Below are positions 15,611 through 25,013 of a DNA stretch of 64,000 nt, one piece after another (the stretch's first letter is position 1; every line of letters starts with the position of its first letter). The translations under genes and the position numbers were made by a program. This DNA is from Exiguobacterium sp. 9-2 (GTDB taxonomy: Bacteria; Bacillota; Bacilli; Exiguobacteriales; Exiguobacteriaceae). The notes under the pieces were generated by a model that was given only the letters and a program-made list of their open reading frames with translations, was not told the origin of the DNA and did no database searches. The DNA lies in the NCBI RefSeq assembly GCF_036287235.1, contig NZ_CP142850.1:1815127-1879126 (forward strand). The letters run 5' to 3'.

Positions 15611-16909
15611 TTATGGATAGAGGCGGTTCAGCAGACGTGGGAACGGAATCGTTTCCCGAACGTGCTCGACGCCTGTAATCCAAGCAACTGTCCGCTCTAA
15701 ACCAAGACCGAAGCCACTGTGTGGAACAGAACCGTATTGACGTGTTTCAAGATACCATTTATAGGCACCCGTCTCATCAAGACCATGTTTCTTCATCTCA
15801 GCGAGAAGTTTGTCATGATCTTCTTCACGTTGTGAACCACCGACGATTTCCCCGTATCCTTCAGGGGCAATCAAATCATCACATAAAACGAAATCTGGGT
15901 TTTCCGGATCTTCTTTCATGTAGAACGGCTTAATTGCTTTTGGCCAATGCGTGATGAAGACAGGGCGCGCAAAGCTGTTTGCGATCGCTGTCTCATGTGG
16001 TGCACCAAAATCATCCCCGAATTCGATATCGTCGAATCCTTGCTCTTTGAGCATGTCGATTGCTTCTGTATACTTGACGCGTGGGAACGGTGCTTTAATG
16101 TTTTCAAGGACCGTCAAGTCACGTCCAAGCAACTCAAGCTCCGCACGGCAGTTCTTCAGTGCCGATTGCACGAGGTGCGAGACGTAATTTTCTTGGACTT
16201 CGAGGTTCATCTCGTGATCGTGGAATGCCATCTCCGGCTCCATCATCCAGAATTCGATCAAGTGACGACGTGTTTTTGATTTTTCAGCACGGAACGTCGG
16301 ACCGAACGAGAAGACCTTTCCAAGTGCCATTGCTGCCGCTTCCATGTAGAGCTGACCAGATTGTGAAAGGTATGCATCTTCATCGAAATATTTCGTATGG
16401 AACAATTCTGTTGTTCCTTCTGGCGCACTACCTGTTAAGATTGGCGGATCCACTTTGATGAATCCTTCTTGGTTGAAAAATTCGTACGTCGCACGAATCA
16501 ATTCATTCCGGACGACCATGACCGCATGCTGACGCTTTGAACGTAACCAGAGGTGACGGTTATCCATCAAGAAATCCGTTCCGTGTGCTTTTGGTGTAAT
16601 CGGATAATCGATCGCTTCATGGATAACTTCGATTTTTGAAATTTCCATTTCATGACCGATCGCTGTCCGACCGCCATCTGATTTGATGACGCCTGTTACC
16701 CAAAGTGATGATTCCTGTGTTAAGCCTTTTGCTTGTTTAAATAAGTCTTCGCCGACCGTTTCTTTAACGACGACACCCTGCATGAATCCAGAGCCATCCC
16801 GAAGTTGGAGGAAGGCGATTTTACCACTCGAGCGTTTGTTTGCTAACCAACACCCAATCGTCACTTCTTCTCCTACATATTTATTTACATCCCGAATCAT
16901 TGTTTTCAA
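15611..16909 (-). CDS. asnS: Asparaginyl-tRNA synthetase
   Basis: A 432-residue class II tRNA synthetase. The N-terminal OB-fold ([21 protein letters not shown]) binds the anticodon. The catalytic part shows motif 2 ([21 protein letters not shown]) and motif 3 ([13 protein letters not shown]). The start is TTG at 16909, ten bases from GAGAGG; an in-frame ATG four codons on is too far from any SD. It follows aspB by 20 bases, so aspartate supply and asparagine charging are co-transcribed. No T-box leader was found. Confidence 0.95.
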   Translation of the reverse strand: MKTMIRDVNKYVGEEVTIGCWLANKRSSGKIAFLQLRDGSGFMQGVVVKETVGEDLFKQAKGLTQESSLWVTGVIKSDGGRTAIGHEMEISKIEVIHEAIDYPITPKAHGTDFLMDNRHLWLRSKRQHAVMVVRNELIRATYEFFNQEGFIKVDPPILTGSAPEGTTELFHTKYFDEDAYLSQSGQLYMEAAAMALGKVFSFGPTFRAEKSKTRRHLIEFWMMEPEMAFHDHEMNLEVQENYVSHLVQSALKNCRAELELLGRDLTVLENIKAPFPRVKYTEAIDMLKEQGFDDIEFGDDFGAPHETAIANSFARPVFITHWPKAIKPFYMKEDPENPDFVLCDDLIAPEGYGEIVGGSQREEDHDKLLAEMKKHGLDETGAYKWYLETRQYGSVPHSGFGLGLERTVAWITGVEHVRETIPFPRLLNRLYP

Positions 16910-16929
16910 CAGTCAACATCCTCTCTCTA

Positions 16930-18111
16930 TTAAACGGCTGTATGGGCCGTGATGAATCCTTCAATCCGGTCGAGTGCCTCTAAGACACGTGCCGGATCCG
17001 TTGCATAAGATAGGCGGACATAGTCCGGTGCACCAAATCCTGAACCTGGAATCAAGGCAACCTTCGCTTCAGATAAAACAGCTGTACACCAGTCATCGAC
17101 ATTATCGAATCCACACATCTCAGCAGCTTGCTTTGCATGTGGGAACAAGTAAAATGCCCCTTCCGGCTTCAGACACGTCAATCCTTTAATCTCGATGAGT
17201 CGTGCGTAGATTTTTTCAAGTCGTTCTTCAAAGATGACACGCATCGCTTCGACCGGTGCATCACCCTCTGCATACGCAGCAACCGATGCTGCTTGCGCAA
17301 TCGATGTCGGATTCGACGTTGAATGGCTCGCTAAGTTCGTCATCGCTGCGATGATCTCTTTAGGTCCAATCGCATACCCGATCCGCCAGCCTGTCATCGC
17401 ATGTGATTTTGAGACACCATTGATGATGACCGTCCGTTCGCGCATTTCTGGTAAGGACGCGATCGAGATATGTGTCACACCGTTATAGAGCAACTTTTCA
17501 TAAATCTCGTCACTGATGACGAGTAAATCGTGCTTGATTGCAACATCTGCTACCATCTCAAGCTCTTCTTTCGAATAAACCATCCCCGTCGGATTCGATG
17601 GTGAATTCAAGACAAGTGCTTTCGTCTTCGGAGTGATATGTTGCTCGAGCAATTCCCGTGTCACTTTGAAGCGAGACGATTCGTCCGTCTCGAGAATGAC
17701 AGGGACACCGTCACTGAGTTTAATTTGCTCTGGATAACTGACCCAGTATGGTGCTGGGACGATGACTTCATCGCCTGGGTCGAGAATCGCTTGGAACAAT
17801 GTCGAGAGCGCATGCTTTGCGCCAGAAGCGACCATGACTTCTGAACGTTCATATGGCATCCATAAGTCACGGCGTGTTTTTTCAATGATCGCATCCTTCA
17901 AGGCAACCGTTCCGCCAGACGGCGTGTATTTCGTATCGCCTGCTTCTGCTGCCTCGAATGCTGCTTGAATGATGAATTCCGGTGTATTGAAGTCGGGCTC
18001 TCCCGCACCTAAACCGATGATGTCTTGACCTTCTTCACGTAGTGCCTTAGCTTTCGCAGTGATGGCTAGAGTCGTAGATGGTGTCAATTGTCGTACGCGT
18101 TTCGATAACAT
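16930..18111 (-). CDS. aspB: Aspartate aminotransferase AspB
   Basis: A 393-residue pyridoxal-phosphate enzyme, class I fold, exchanging amino groups between aspartate and 2-oxoglutarate. The PLP lysine lies in GVSKSHAMTGWRIGY; SPSNPTG and the C-terminal arginine region VRLSYA are in place. The ATG at 18111 has GGGAG eight bases upstream and gives the usual family length; a GTG three codons earlier is less well spaced. Located between ypmB and asnS as in Bacillus. Confidence 0.94.
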   Translation of the reverse strand: MLSKRVRQLTPSTTLAITAKAKALREEGQDIIGLGAGEPDFNTPEFIIQAAFEAAEAGDTKYTPSGGTVALKDAIIEKTRRDLWMPYERSEVMVASGAKHALSTLFQAILDPGDEVIVPAPYWVSYPEQIKLSDGVPVILETDESSRFKVTRELLEQHITPKTKALVLNSPSNPTGMVYSKEELEMVADVAIKHDLLVISDEIYEKLLYNGVTHISIASLPEMRERTVIINGVSKSHAMTGWRIGYAIGPKEIIAAMTNLASHSTSNPTSIAQAASVAAYAEGDAPVEAMRVIFEERLEKIYARLIEIKGLTCLKPEGAFYLFPHAKQAAEMCGFDNVDDWCTAVLSEAKVALIPGSGFGAPDYVRLSYATDPARVLEALDRIEGFITAHTAV

Positions 18112-18125
18112 GTCGCCCACTCCCT

Positions 18126-18593
18126 TTACTTAATTCGTAATCGTTTGATGAAAGAACCTTCTTGATACGTGTAATACGAATAATCATAGCCTGTCTTCGT
18201 CATTGAAACGATCTCAATGACAGCACGGTCCTCAAAACCGTATTTAGCAGACACGATATCTCCGAGTTCCGGATGATCCGCGATGACCGTTTTAATGGCA
18301 ATACCATCAGCAACCGGTCGTGTCTCAATCGTTCCTTTTTCCGGAACAAACGCCCGTACCGCCTGTCCACTCTGCTTCATCGTAAAAACGACATATTGGC
18401 GTTTTCCGCTAAAGACAGATTCGAACCGGACGTCTGTCGGCTTTAGTTCTTTTTTCAGACGCGTCTCTGCTTGTTCCGCGACGCTCTGTTCTCGGTCTTT
18501 TGCCTCAGCGATCGTCACCTGATAAACAGCTGTTCCAAGAACAGCCAAGATGAGGAGTGCACTCAGTAGACCAAGCGTGACTTTCCACTTCAT
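18126..18593 (-). CDS. ypmB: YpmB, membrane-anchored DUF5590 protein
   Basis: A 155-residue protein with one N-terminal membrane helix (about residues 5-27) and an extracytoplasmic DUF5590 (PepSY-like) fold of two similar halves. In firmicutes such proteins are thought to act outside the membrane, possibly on peptidases or cell division; the role is not established. It begins inside the ypmA stop (ATGA) and precedes aspB. Confidence 0.88.
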   Translation of the reverse strand: MKWKVTLGLLSALLILAVLGTAVYQVTIAEAKDREQSVAEQAETRLKKELKPTDVRFESVFSGKRQYVVFTMKQSGQAVRAFVPEKGTIETRPVADGIAIKTVIADHPELGDIVSAKYGFEDRAVIEIVSMTKTGYDYSYYTYQEGSFIKRLRIK

Positions 18594-18760
18594 GTGCGAT
18601 AGATGGTGAAAACCATCTGCTCCTTGTCTTTTTCATCGAGAGCAAGACCGAACATTAAATCTTCCGTTTTCAGCGTCCGGTTCAATAAGTCGACGATTTT
18701 ATACGTATCGTCATGGCGGTTCACTTTGACGGTCGCAAGTGTTTCAATTTTTGAATCCAT
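18590..18760 (-). CDS. ypmA: YpmA, small DUF4264 protein
   Basis: A 56-residue conserved cytosolic protein, function unknown. The pattern KVNRHDDTYKIVDLLNRTLK and a hydrophobic strand MVFTIYRT fit the YpmA family. The ATG at 18760 has GGGAGGA seven bases upstream. It lies between dinG and ypmB as in Bacillus and shares an ATGA overlap with ypmB. Confidence 0.85.
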   Translation of the reverse strand: MDSKIETLATVKVNRHDDTYKIVDLLNRTLKTEDLMFGLALDEKDKEQMVFTIYRT

Positions 18761-18822
18761 CTGTATGTCCTCCCTCATTTTTCTCTATCTATTATAATGC
18801 GATAGGGTTTATCTGAATAGAC

Positions 18823-21639
18823 TCAATCGCCATCATTCAAGAACAATTCAAGTTCTGCGGTCAGTTCATCAAGCGGTTTTGATAAAACAGGCACTTTCGG
18901 CAGACTCGTAACGAATCGTTTTCCGTATCGCGTCGTCTCAATCCGGCGATCGAGCACGAAGACAACACCACGATCGTTCGTCGTCCGGATCAAGCGACCA
19001 AACCCTTGTTTAAAGCGAATGATTGCTTGCGGTAGGCTGTATTCGAAAAATGATGATTTTCCGAGTTTTTCGATCCGTTCCGAGCGTGCTTGGACAATTG
19101 GTTGATCTGGTGGCGCGAATGGTAGGCGGACGATGACGAGACAACTGAGATCATCTCCCGGGATATCGACCCCTTCCCAAAAACTAGCCGTCCCGAACAA
19201 GATACAGGCATCGAGTTGCTTGAACTGTTTCATCAGTCGTTGCCGTGAACCTTGCGTGACCCCTTGCGAGAGTAATGTAAACCGGTCTGGCAGCAACGGC
19301 TTCGTCGCCTCATGCGTCAGTCGTAGCAAGTCGTTCGAGGTAAATAAGACAAGCATCCGTCCCTCCGTCACCTCTGCGATTTGTAAGATTGCTTCCGCAA
19401 TCGTCTCCGCGAATTCTGGCAATGGCACATCCTGTAAGAGTGGGAGATCCGTCGGAATCATCAGTCGCACATTATCGGCATATCCGAACGGCGACGGCAC
19501 AACGAAACGACGAGTATCAAAAGCATCGAGTCCTAATCGGTTCTCAATGAATTGGAATTTGTTCGAGACAGTCAACGTCGCAGACGTCAGGATACACGTG
19601 CGTTTTGAAAAGACATCGCGTCGTAATCGCTCTGAAATGTCAATTGGTTGTGTGTATACGCGTGTTAGCTTCCGGTTCTTAACGGACGTCTCGATCCAAG
19701 ATACCGTCTCATCGTGCGGAGCAAGCATCGTCTCGAAGATCGCGAGCTCTGCTTCTTCGATTTGTGCCGTGATCGCTTTTAAATCCGCGACGAGCGAACG
19801 CTCCCGATAACTCATTTGCTCCCGATGTTCATGGAACAGTTTATGAATCGCACGAATTGCTTGACGCAAACGTCGCAACACCAATTCAACCCGCTTGGCA
19901 CTCTCTTGGACGGCACGCATCGAACGATCGAGTCGCTTAAAGCGAATGCTGACCATTCCTTCCCGTCGTGCTTTGCGGGAAGCCAGTTCGAGCCCATATG
20001 CTTGAACGATCATCAGTAGGCCGTCTGCTTCTTCGAGCAACGTCGTCAGTGCTTCATCGACCGTCTCACTATGGGCTTCAACCATCTCGGCAATATCCCA
20101 TTCTTCCGACAGATCAAGCAAACGGTGCAATAATTTTTTGTCAGATGAATACCCGAGTTGGCGGAACAGACGATCAAACGTATGACCATCAAAAACGAGA
20201 CCAAAATGATGGCTCGCGACTTCTTCGATTTGGTGTGCCTCGTCGAGAATCAACGGGCTTCCTTTCGGTAAGACCCCTGCTTCGAACTGCAGATCACTAA
20301 ACAACAACGCATGGTTCGTGACGATAATCGTCGCATCTTTCGCTTGGCGAATCGCATGCTGGAAGAAGTCCCGACTGTACCAGGGATCAAACCGTCCAAG
20401 CTGCGATTGACTATCGGATTGAATCAATTGCTTGATTCCGATATTGCCTTGCGCTGCACCACCCGGTAAGCTGACTTCCTCTAAATCTCCTGTTTCCGTC
20501 TCCGTCAACCATACGAGAAGAATCGCTTTTGCGAGCGTAAAGTTATAGACATCCTCTTGATCATTCAAGAAAAACTCGAATTTCCGTAAATCGATATAGT
20601 TACTTCGTCCTTTAAGCAATGCAATCTGGACCGGCGTATCGAACAATTGACGCAATAGCGGTAAATCACGCGCAAACAGTTGCTCCTGTAATTGAATCGT
20701 GTGTGTACTGACGACAATCGGCACTTCGTGTTCGAGCGCGTAGTGCGCTGCAGGCACGAGATAACCGAGCGATTTCCCGGTCCCTGTTCCCGCTTCGACA
20801 AGTAACGGCGTTTCTTGATCGAGCGACTGATAGACATGACGCATCATCTCGAGCTGCCCACGCCGTTCTTCATATCCTTCAAATAGACGAGGGAACGTCA
20901 CGGCATTCAATTCATCAACGAACGGTCCGAACGGTTCAAGAATGGGCGGATGTGACAAACGTTCTATTGTCTGACGCTTTTTCAAAGCGATTTTACGAAA
21001 ACGATCGAATCGCTCATCCTCTTCGATGCCGACTAAACGAATCGCATGGTCGATTTCCTCTTCGATGGCACTAAATAGACGTGGTGATAACCGTCTGAGA
21101 TGTTTTAATGTCTCGAGCGGCAACGTATGTAGTCGCTTGAGTAGTTCAAGTAACAATTCAGCCGTCGCCGAAGCATCACTTCCTGCCCGATGTGCTTCTT
21201 GATGAGCAAGATGCAATGATTCTGACAGATGCGACAACGCATGGCTTTCTGCTGTTGGAAGTAAGATTCGCGCAAGTTCTACCGTATCAATGACGGGACC
21301 TGTGTACGGCAAGTATCCTTCTTCTTCTAACGCATCGTTTAAGAAGTTTAAATCGAACTGCACATTATGTGCGACGAAGACGCCACCATCGAGCAATGAT
21401 AAAACTCGTGGTGCGATGACATCGAACGTCTCGGCATCTTTGACATCTTTATCCGTGATGCCCGTCAACTGGGAAATGAATGGAGGAATCGGTTGGGTCG
21501 GACGGACGAAGGCAGACAGTTGTTCTGTCAACTGTCCATCTTCAATGACCGCCATTCCGATCTCAATCATCTCATCGCCAGCCTTTATGGAATGACCTGT
21601 CGTTTCCAGGTCGACTACGACGTATTTTTTCTTCAACAC
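18823..21639 (-). CDS. dinG: DinG-type exonuclease/helicase
   Basis: A 938-residue protein that joins a DEDDh 3'-5' exonuclease (DLETTG at residues 10-15, HNVQFDLNFL, HRAGSDA) to an XPD-like superfamily 2 helicase (EAGTGTGKS, DEAHQ, and the last motif GFGRLIRT). This fusion is typical of Bacilli, unlike the E. coli enzyme, which carries an FeS cluster; I see no four-cysteine cluster here. In Staphylococcus the homologous DinG acts mainly as a nuclease. It is the first gene of the dinG-ypmA-ypmB-aspB-asnS run. Confidence 0.93.
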   Translation of the reverse strand: MLKKKYVVVDLETTGHSIKAGDEMIEIGMAVIEDGQLTEQLSAFVRPTQPIPPFISQLTGITDKDVKDAETFDVIAPRVLSLLDGGVFVAHNVQFDLNFLNDALEEEGYLPYTGPVIDTVELARILLPTAESHALSHLSESLHLAHQEAHRAGSDASATAELLLELLKRLHTLPLETLKHLRRLSPRLFSAIEEEIDHAIRLVGIEEDERFDRFRKIALKKRQTIERLSHPPILEPFGPFVDELNAVTFPRLFEGYEERRGQLEMMRHVYQSLDQETPLLVEAGTGTGKSLGYLVPAAHYALEHEVPIVVSTHTIQLQEQLFARDLPLLRQLFDTPVQIALLKGRSNYIDLRKFEFFLNDQEDVYNFTLAKAILLVWLTETETGDLEEVSLPGGAAQGNIGIKQLIQSDSQSQLGRFDPWYSRDFFQHAIRQAKDATIIVTNHALLFSDLQFEAGVLPKGSPLILDEAHQIEEVASHHFGLVFDGHTFDRLFRQLGYSSDKKLLHRLLDLSEEWDIAEMVEAHSETVDEALTTLLEEADGLLMIVQAYGLELASRKARREGMVSIRFKRLDRSMRAVQESAKRVELVLRRLRQAIRAIHKLFHEHREQMSYRERSLVADLKAITAQIEEAELAIFETMLAPHDETVSWIETSVKNRKLTRVYTQPIDISERLRRDVFSKRTCILTSATLTVSNKFQFIENRLGLDAFDTRRFVVPSPFGYADNVRLMIPTDLPLLQDVPLPEFAETIAEAILQIAEVTEGRMLVLFTSNDLLRLTHEATKPLLPDRFTLLSQGVTQGSRQRLMKQFKQLDACILFGTASFWEGVDIPGDDLSCLVIVRLPFAPPDQPIVQARSERIEKLGKSSFFEYSLPQAIIRFKQGFGRLIRTTNDRGVVFVLDRRIETTRYGKRFVTSLPKVPVLSKPLDELTAELELFLNDGD

Positions 21640-21700
21640 TGATCCTCCACCTTTAATCCATCCTATCCATGATTGGATGGCATCTCATTCTTCATCTTAA

Positions 21701-21734
21701 CAAAAAAGAGACCCGCTGACATAATCGGGTCTCT
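21701..21734 (-). terminator. Terminator of panBCD
   Basis: AGAGACCCG (21707-21715) pairs with CGGGTCTCT (21726-21734), followed on the minus strand by six T. It closes the pantothenate operon ahead of dinG. Confidence 0.9.
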
Positions 21735-21740
21735 AAAATT

Positions 21741-22124
21741 TCATAAGATCGTGTGGGCGATTTCTTGAGACAACATTTGTTTGATGTCATTCTGCTCATT
21801 TAGAACAGCCACTTTTGGGACATGTGTCGCAATTTCTTCCGTCGACAATTGCGCATACGCCATGATAATGACCTCATCTCCGACTTGAAAATGGCGTGCT
21901 GCAGCACCGTTCAAACAGATGACACCTGAGCCGCGAGCCCCTTTAATCGCATACGTTTCAATCCGCGCACCATTCTGATTGTTCGTCACTTGGACTTTTT
22001 CATTTTCAAGGATCCCGACAGCATCGAGTAAATCCTCATCAATCGTAATCGACCCAACGTAGTGTAAGTTTGCCTCGGTGACCCGGGCCTTGTGTAGTTT
22101 AGCATGCATGAATGTGCGTAACAT
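21741..22124 (-). CDS. panD: Aspartate 1-decarboxylase
   Basis: A 127-residue pyruvoyl enzyme making beta-alanine from aspartate for pantothenate. Self-cleavage between Gly24 and Ser25 (YVGSITID) creates the pyruvoyl group. Y58 and the NGAAAR segment that complete the site are present. Of two ATGs, the second at 22124 has GAGGAG at seven bases and gives the usual 127 residues. The SD lies inside the end of panC, indicating coupling. Confidence 0.95.
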   Translation of the reverse strand: MLRTFMHAKLHKARVTEANLHYVGSITIDEDLLDAVGILENEKVQVTNNQNGARIETYAIKGARGSGVICLNGAAARHFQVGDEVIIMAYAQLSTEEIATHVPKVAVLNEQNDIKQMLSQEIAHTIL

Positions 22125-22126
22125 CG

Positions 22127-22957
22127 TCATACTCCTCTCGTATATAGTAAATTATCGATTAAGCGTGCCGATGCGAACTGCACGGCAACAGCTAAGAGAA
22201 TCGTAGTCGTTTGTTCAGTGGCAGGTCGTAGTGATGGATAGTCGACAGCTTCGACGTAATCAATCGTCGTCCCCTCAAATTGAAGTGCTGCGCGCGTCTG
22301 TTCGAGAACCTTTTCAACAGGCACTCCTTGATCGAGTGCTTGTTTCGCTTGTTGCAACGCCTGTTGAATTCCCGGTGCTTGCGTGCGTTCCGTCTCCGAA
22401 AGATAGACATTTCGTGACGATTTCGCTAGACCATCCGCTTCGCGAATGATTGGGCAACGGACGATTTCAACCGGAACGAAGTAATCAGCGACGTACGCTT
22501 CGATCAAGGCGAGCTGTTGTGCATCCTTTAAGCCGAAATATGCACGGGTTGGACGGACGACGTTCAACAGCTTACTGACGACCGTCAAGACACCGTCAAA
22601 ATGTCCTGGTCGCGATGCGCCGCACAAGACATCATCACCGGAGCGAACCGTAACACGGGCCATATCCAGCGGATACATCGTCTCGTTCGTCGGATAAAAC
22701 AGATAATCGACCCCTTCTACTTCCGCGATTTTCTGATCGCGTTCCGCGTCTCGTGGATAACGATCCAAATCTTCGTTTGGTCCGAATTGTGTCGGGTTGA
22801 CGAAAATACTTAAGACGACGACATCATTCTCTTGTCGTGCTTGTTTTAGCAATGAGGCATGCCCTTCGTGCAGGAATCCCATCGTCGGTACAAATCCGAT
22901 TGAACCGGCTCCCGCTAGACGTTCTCGTAACGTCTGAATATCTTGAACAATCTTCAT
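22127..22957 (-). CDS. panC: Pantothenate synthetase
   Basis: A 276-residue ligase that joins pantoate and beta-alanine with ATP. Class-I synthetase signatures HEGHASL (HIGH-like) and the later KSSRN (KMSKS-like) are present, as are [12 protein letters not shown] and YFGLKDAQQ. Its start overlaps the panB stop (ATGA) and panD follows directly, so the three form one coupled unit. Confidence 0.95.
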   Translation of the reverse strand: MKIVQDIQTLRERLAGAGSIGFVPTMGFLHEGHASLLKQARQENDVVVLSIFVNPTQFGPNEDLDRYPRDAERDQKIAEVEGVDYLFYPTNETMYPLDMARVTVRSGDDVLCGASRPGHFDGVLTVVSKLLNVVRPTRAYFGLKDAQQLALIEAYVADYFVPVEIVRCPIIREADGLAKSSRNVYLSETERTQAPGIQQALQQAKQALDQGVPVEKVLEQTRAALQFEGTTIDYVEAVDYPSLRPATEQTTTILLAVAVQFASARLIDNLLYTRGV

Positions 22958-23793
22958 TCCTTGTTTCCTCCATAAAGCGCACCGATTAGTTCCTCGTCCA
23001 TCTGGAACGAATGTGCAAGTTCAGGGAAGGCACCGGCTTTGACATCTTTGACATAAGCAGCGATTGCTTCTGTTCCTGAAGTATTCCAGTCCGTATACGC
23101 TTTGACGAACTTCGGTAAACGTCCGACGCCATACGTCAAGATATCATGATAGACAAGTACTTGACCGGCGACATCTGCACCGGCTCCGATGCCGATGACG
23201 GGAATCGAGAGGAGCTCTTGAATTCGTTTCGCGAGCGGATGCGGCACACACTCAAGGACAAGCATTTTCGCTCCGGCACGCTCTGCTTCCAAACTATCTG
23301 CAATCAGTTGTTCGGCTGCTTCTAGTGATTTCCCTTGGACCTTGAATCCTTCAAGAACTCCAACGGATTGTGGTGTTAGTCCGAGATGTGCGACGCAAGG
23401 CATCCCAGCGTCCGTCAAACGACGAATCGTTTTTAAGATCTCCCCTGCCCCTTCTAGTTTCAAAGCATCCGCCTGTGATTCTTGGAAAATACGGGCCGCT
23501 GATTCAAGCGTGCGATCAAATGAACCATGATAACTTGCGAACGGCATATCGACGATCATGAACGTCTGTGGTGCGCCACGGCGAACAGCACGCGCATGGT
23601 GGACCATGTCGTCGACCGTGACGGCAATCGTTGAGTCATAGCCGAGGATGACGTTTCCGAGGGAGTCCCCGACGAGTAACATATCTACCCCTGCTGCCTC
23701 TGATAATTTTGCTGAAGGATAATCATACGCCGTCAACATGACGAGCTTCTCTCCAGCTTGTTGTTTTTTTAATAATGGACCCATTGTGTGCAT
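22954..23793 (-). CDS. panB: Ketopantoate hydroxymethyltransferase
   Basis: A 279-residue TIM-barrel enzyme that adds a hydroxymethyl group from methylene-tetrahydrofolate to 2-ketoisovalerate. Metal ligands lie in [10 protein letters not shown] and DMPFASY; KLEGA and the proton acceptor region GIGAG are seen. The ATG has AAGGAG at about eight bases. It is first in the pan operon, behind a roughly 200-base leader with its own terminator, so the entire operon is likely controlled by transcription attenuation. Confidence 0.95.
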   Translation of the reverse strand: MHTMGPLLKKQQAGEKLVMLTAYDYPSAKLSEAAGVDMLLVGDSLGNVILGYDSTIAVTVDDMVHHARAVRRGAPQTFMIVDMPFASYHGSFDRTLESAARIFQESQADALKLEGAGEILKTIRRLTDAGMPCVAHLGLTPQSVGVLEGFKVQGKSLEAAEQLIADSLEAERAGAKMLVLECVPHPLAKRIQELLSIPVIGIGAGADVAGQVLVYHDILTYGVGRLPKFVKAYTDWNTSGTEAIAAYVKDVKAGAFPELAHSFQMDEELIGALYGGNKE

Positions 23794-23805
23794 CGTGTTC
23801 TCTCC

Positions 23806-23992
23806 TTACGTGTGTAGGGAGGACAAAAGGAAAACGCCTTCTTCTCCAAAATAAACGCATGCGGAAAAGAAGGCGGAATAATTGAATATCGTCCTTCTGT
23901 CCCTGTCCGTTAAGATCAAGGCAGTTGAAACAGCTAAAACTGGCACCTGTCGATTCGGTATGATTCCGACGAGCGGATACCATCCGTGGTTT
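23806..23992 (-). promoter_or_regulatory. panB leader, candidate pan-motif riboswitch
   Basis: Between a promoter at about 24000 and panB lies a non-coding leader of about 190 bases. Minus-strand hairpins include CGGAT-ggt-ATCCG, TCGG-N7-CCGA, CAGTT-N11-AACTG and then a clear terminator stem. The pan RNA motif, a conserved element reported upstream of panB, panC and panD in Firmicutes and often present as tandem stem-loops, fits the position and the multi-hairpin layout. I could not match its conserved bulged adenines with certainty. No T-box, SAM, TPP or lysine riboswitch core was seen. Confidence 0.5.
23825..23875 (-). terminator. Leader terminator in front of panB
   Basis: CGCCTTCTT (23867-23875 complement side) pairs with AAGAAGGCG (complement of 23835-23843); the stem extends inward through CTTTTCC and GGAGAAG-like bases around a GCATGCG core. 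On the minus strand it is followed by TTTTCCTTTT. It sits about 30 bases ahead of the panB start, the place expected for attenuation. Confidence 0.8.
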
Positions 23993-23993
23993 T

Positions 23994-24023
23994 ATTATAC
24001 ATGACGGGAAAAGCTCTCTGCAA
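23994..24023 (-). promoter_or_regulatory. Promoter of the panBCD leader
   Basis: Minus strand: TTGCAG, 18-base spacer, TATAAT (23994-23999). The -10 is perfect, the -35 matches at three positions. Transcription would begin near 23987 and cover the whole leader. Confidence 0.5.
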
Positions 24024-24050
24024 ACCGTCTGATTCAAACCCTCATTCTTT

Positions 24051-25013
24051 TTACCAGTAAATCAGCTCTGCCGAATGGAAACGGGTCTCGCCTGCATCCG
24101 TCTCAATCCGGATCGTTCCCGTCTCGTCAATACCGAGCAATGTTCCGGAAGCGGTCGCTTGACGTGTCCGTAGCGTCACTTGTTCATGTAGGCGATCAGC
24201 GAGTGTTTCCCATTCGAATACGAAAGGTCCGAACCCTAGCTCGACCCACTGCGTATATAGTCGTTCAAATCGATTCAAAAAAGCTGCGACGACTTCCGCA
24301 CGTCGGAAAGTTCTTCCTGATTCTCGGACAAGTGAGGTAGCACGATCTTTAATCCCTTCCGGAAACTGTTCATGATGCACGTTGATTCCGATGCCGATGA
24401 TGACTGAACTGATCCGGTCTGCCTCGGTCTGCATCTCTGTTAAGATGCCAGCTACCTTGCGACCGTTGATCAAGATATCATTCGGCCATTTGATTGTAAC
24501 CGGAACATCGAATGTCCGGAGAGACTGCGCAAGCGCAATACCTGCTACGAGCGTCAGTTGTCCCGCTTGGTGCATCGGTACATCTGGACGGACGAGCAAA
24601 CTCATCGCGATTCCCTCATTCTTCGCCTCATGCCAAGTCCGTCCCAGTTGTCCGCGACCATTCGTCTGATGATCACATACGACGAGTGTTCCCTCCTGCG
24701 CCTGCTGTTGAGCTTGTTCATGTGCGATCCGTTGCGTCGTGTCCAGTTCTTCGAAATGAAGGATGTGTCGACCGAAACGCACTGTTGTTAATCCGTGCTC
24801 AATTGCAATCGGTGTCAACAAGTCACCTTCATCGACCAATTGATAGCCTTGTTTTTTATTGGAGATGATCTGGTATCCTTCTTCCTTTAAGGTTTGCATA
24901 TGTTTCCAAATAGCGGTACGTGAAATATTTAGTGTCTCCGCTAATTCCTGTCCGGAATACCACGTCCGCTTGCGCAGTGCTATCAAGATTTGTTCTCGGA
25001 CTGTGTGTGCCAT
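24051..25013 (-). CDS. birA: Biotin-protein ligase and biotin operon repressor
   Basis: A 320-residue bifunctional protein. Residues 1-65 form a winged helix (YSGQELAETLNISRTAIWKHMQTL) that binds the bio operator. The central catalytic domain shows the biotinyl-AMP loop GRGQLGRTW, KWPNDIL and the SH3-like C-terminal domain. It attaches biotin to carboxylases. The ATG at 25013 has a strong GAAGGAGG; it lies inside the last 31 bases of cca in another frame. No terminator was found after it before the pan promoter. Confidence 0.94.
   Translation of the reverse strand: MAHTVREQILIALRKRTWYSGQELAETLNISRTAIWKHMQTLKEEGYQIISNKKQGYQLVDEGDLLTPIAIEHGLTTVRFGRHILHFEELDTTQRIAHEQAQQQAQEGTLVVCDHQTNGRGQLGRTWHEAKNEGIAMSLLVRPDVPMHQAGQLTLVAGIALAQSLRTFDVPVTIKWPNDILINGRKVAGILTEMQTEADRISSVIIGIGINVHHEQFPEGIKDRATSLVRESGRTFRRAEVVAAFLNRFERLYTQWVELGFGPFVFEWETLADRLHEQVTLRTRQATASGTLLGIDETGTIRIETDAGETRFHSAELIYW

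Noticed and set aside
16910-16929. T-box in front of asnS
   Set aside because: Only 20 bases separate asnS from aspB; there is no room for a leader.
19133-19810. A 225-codon plus-strand frame inside dinG
   Set aside because: Serine- and arginine-rich shadow frame opposite a well-conserved helicase domain.
23806-23992. T-box, SAM, TPP or lysine riboswitch in the panB leader
   Set aside because: The T-box sequence and the conserved cores of these riboswitches are not present.
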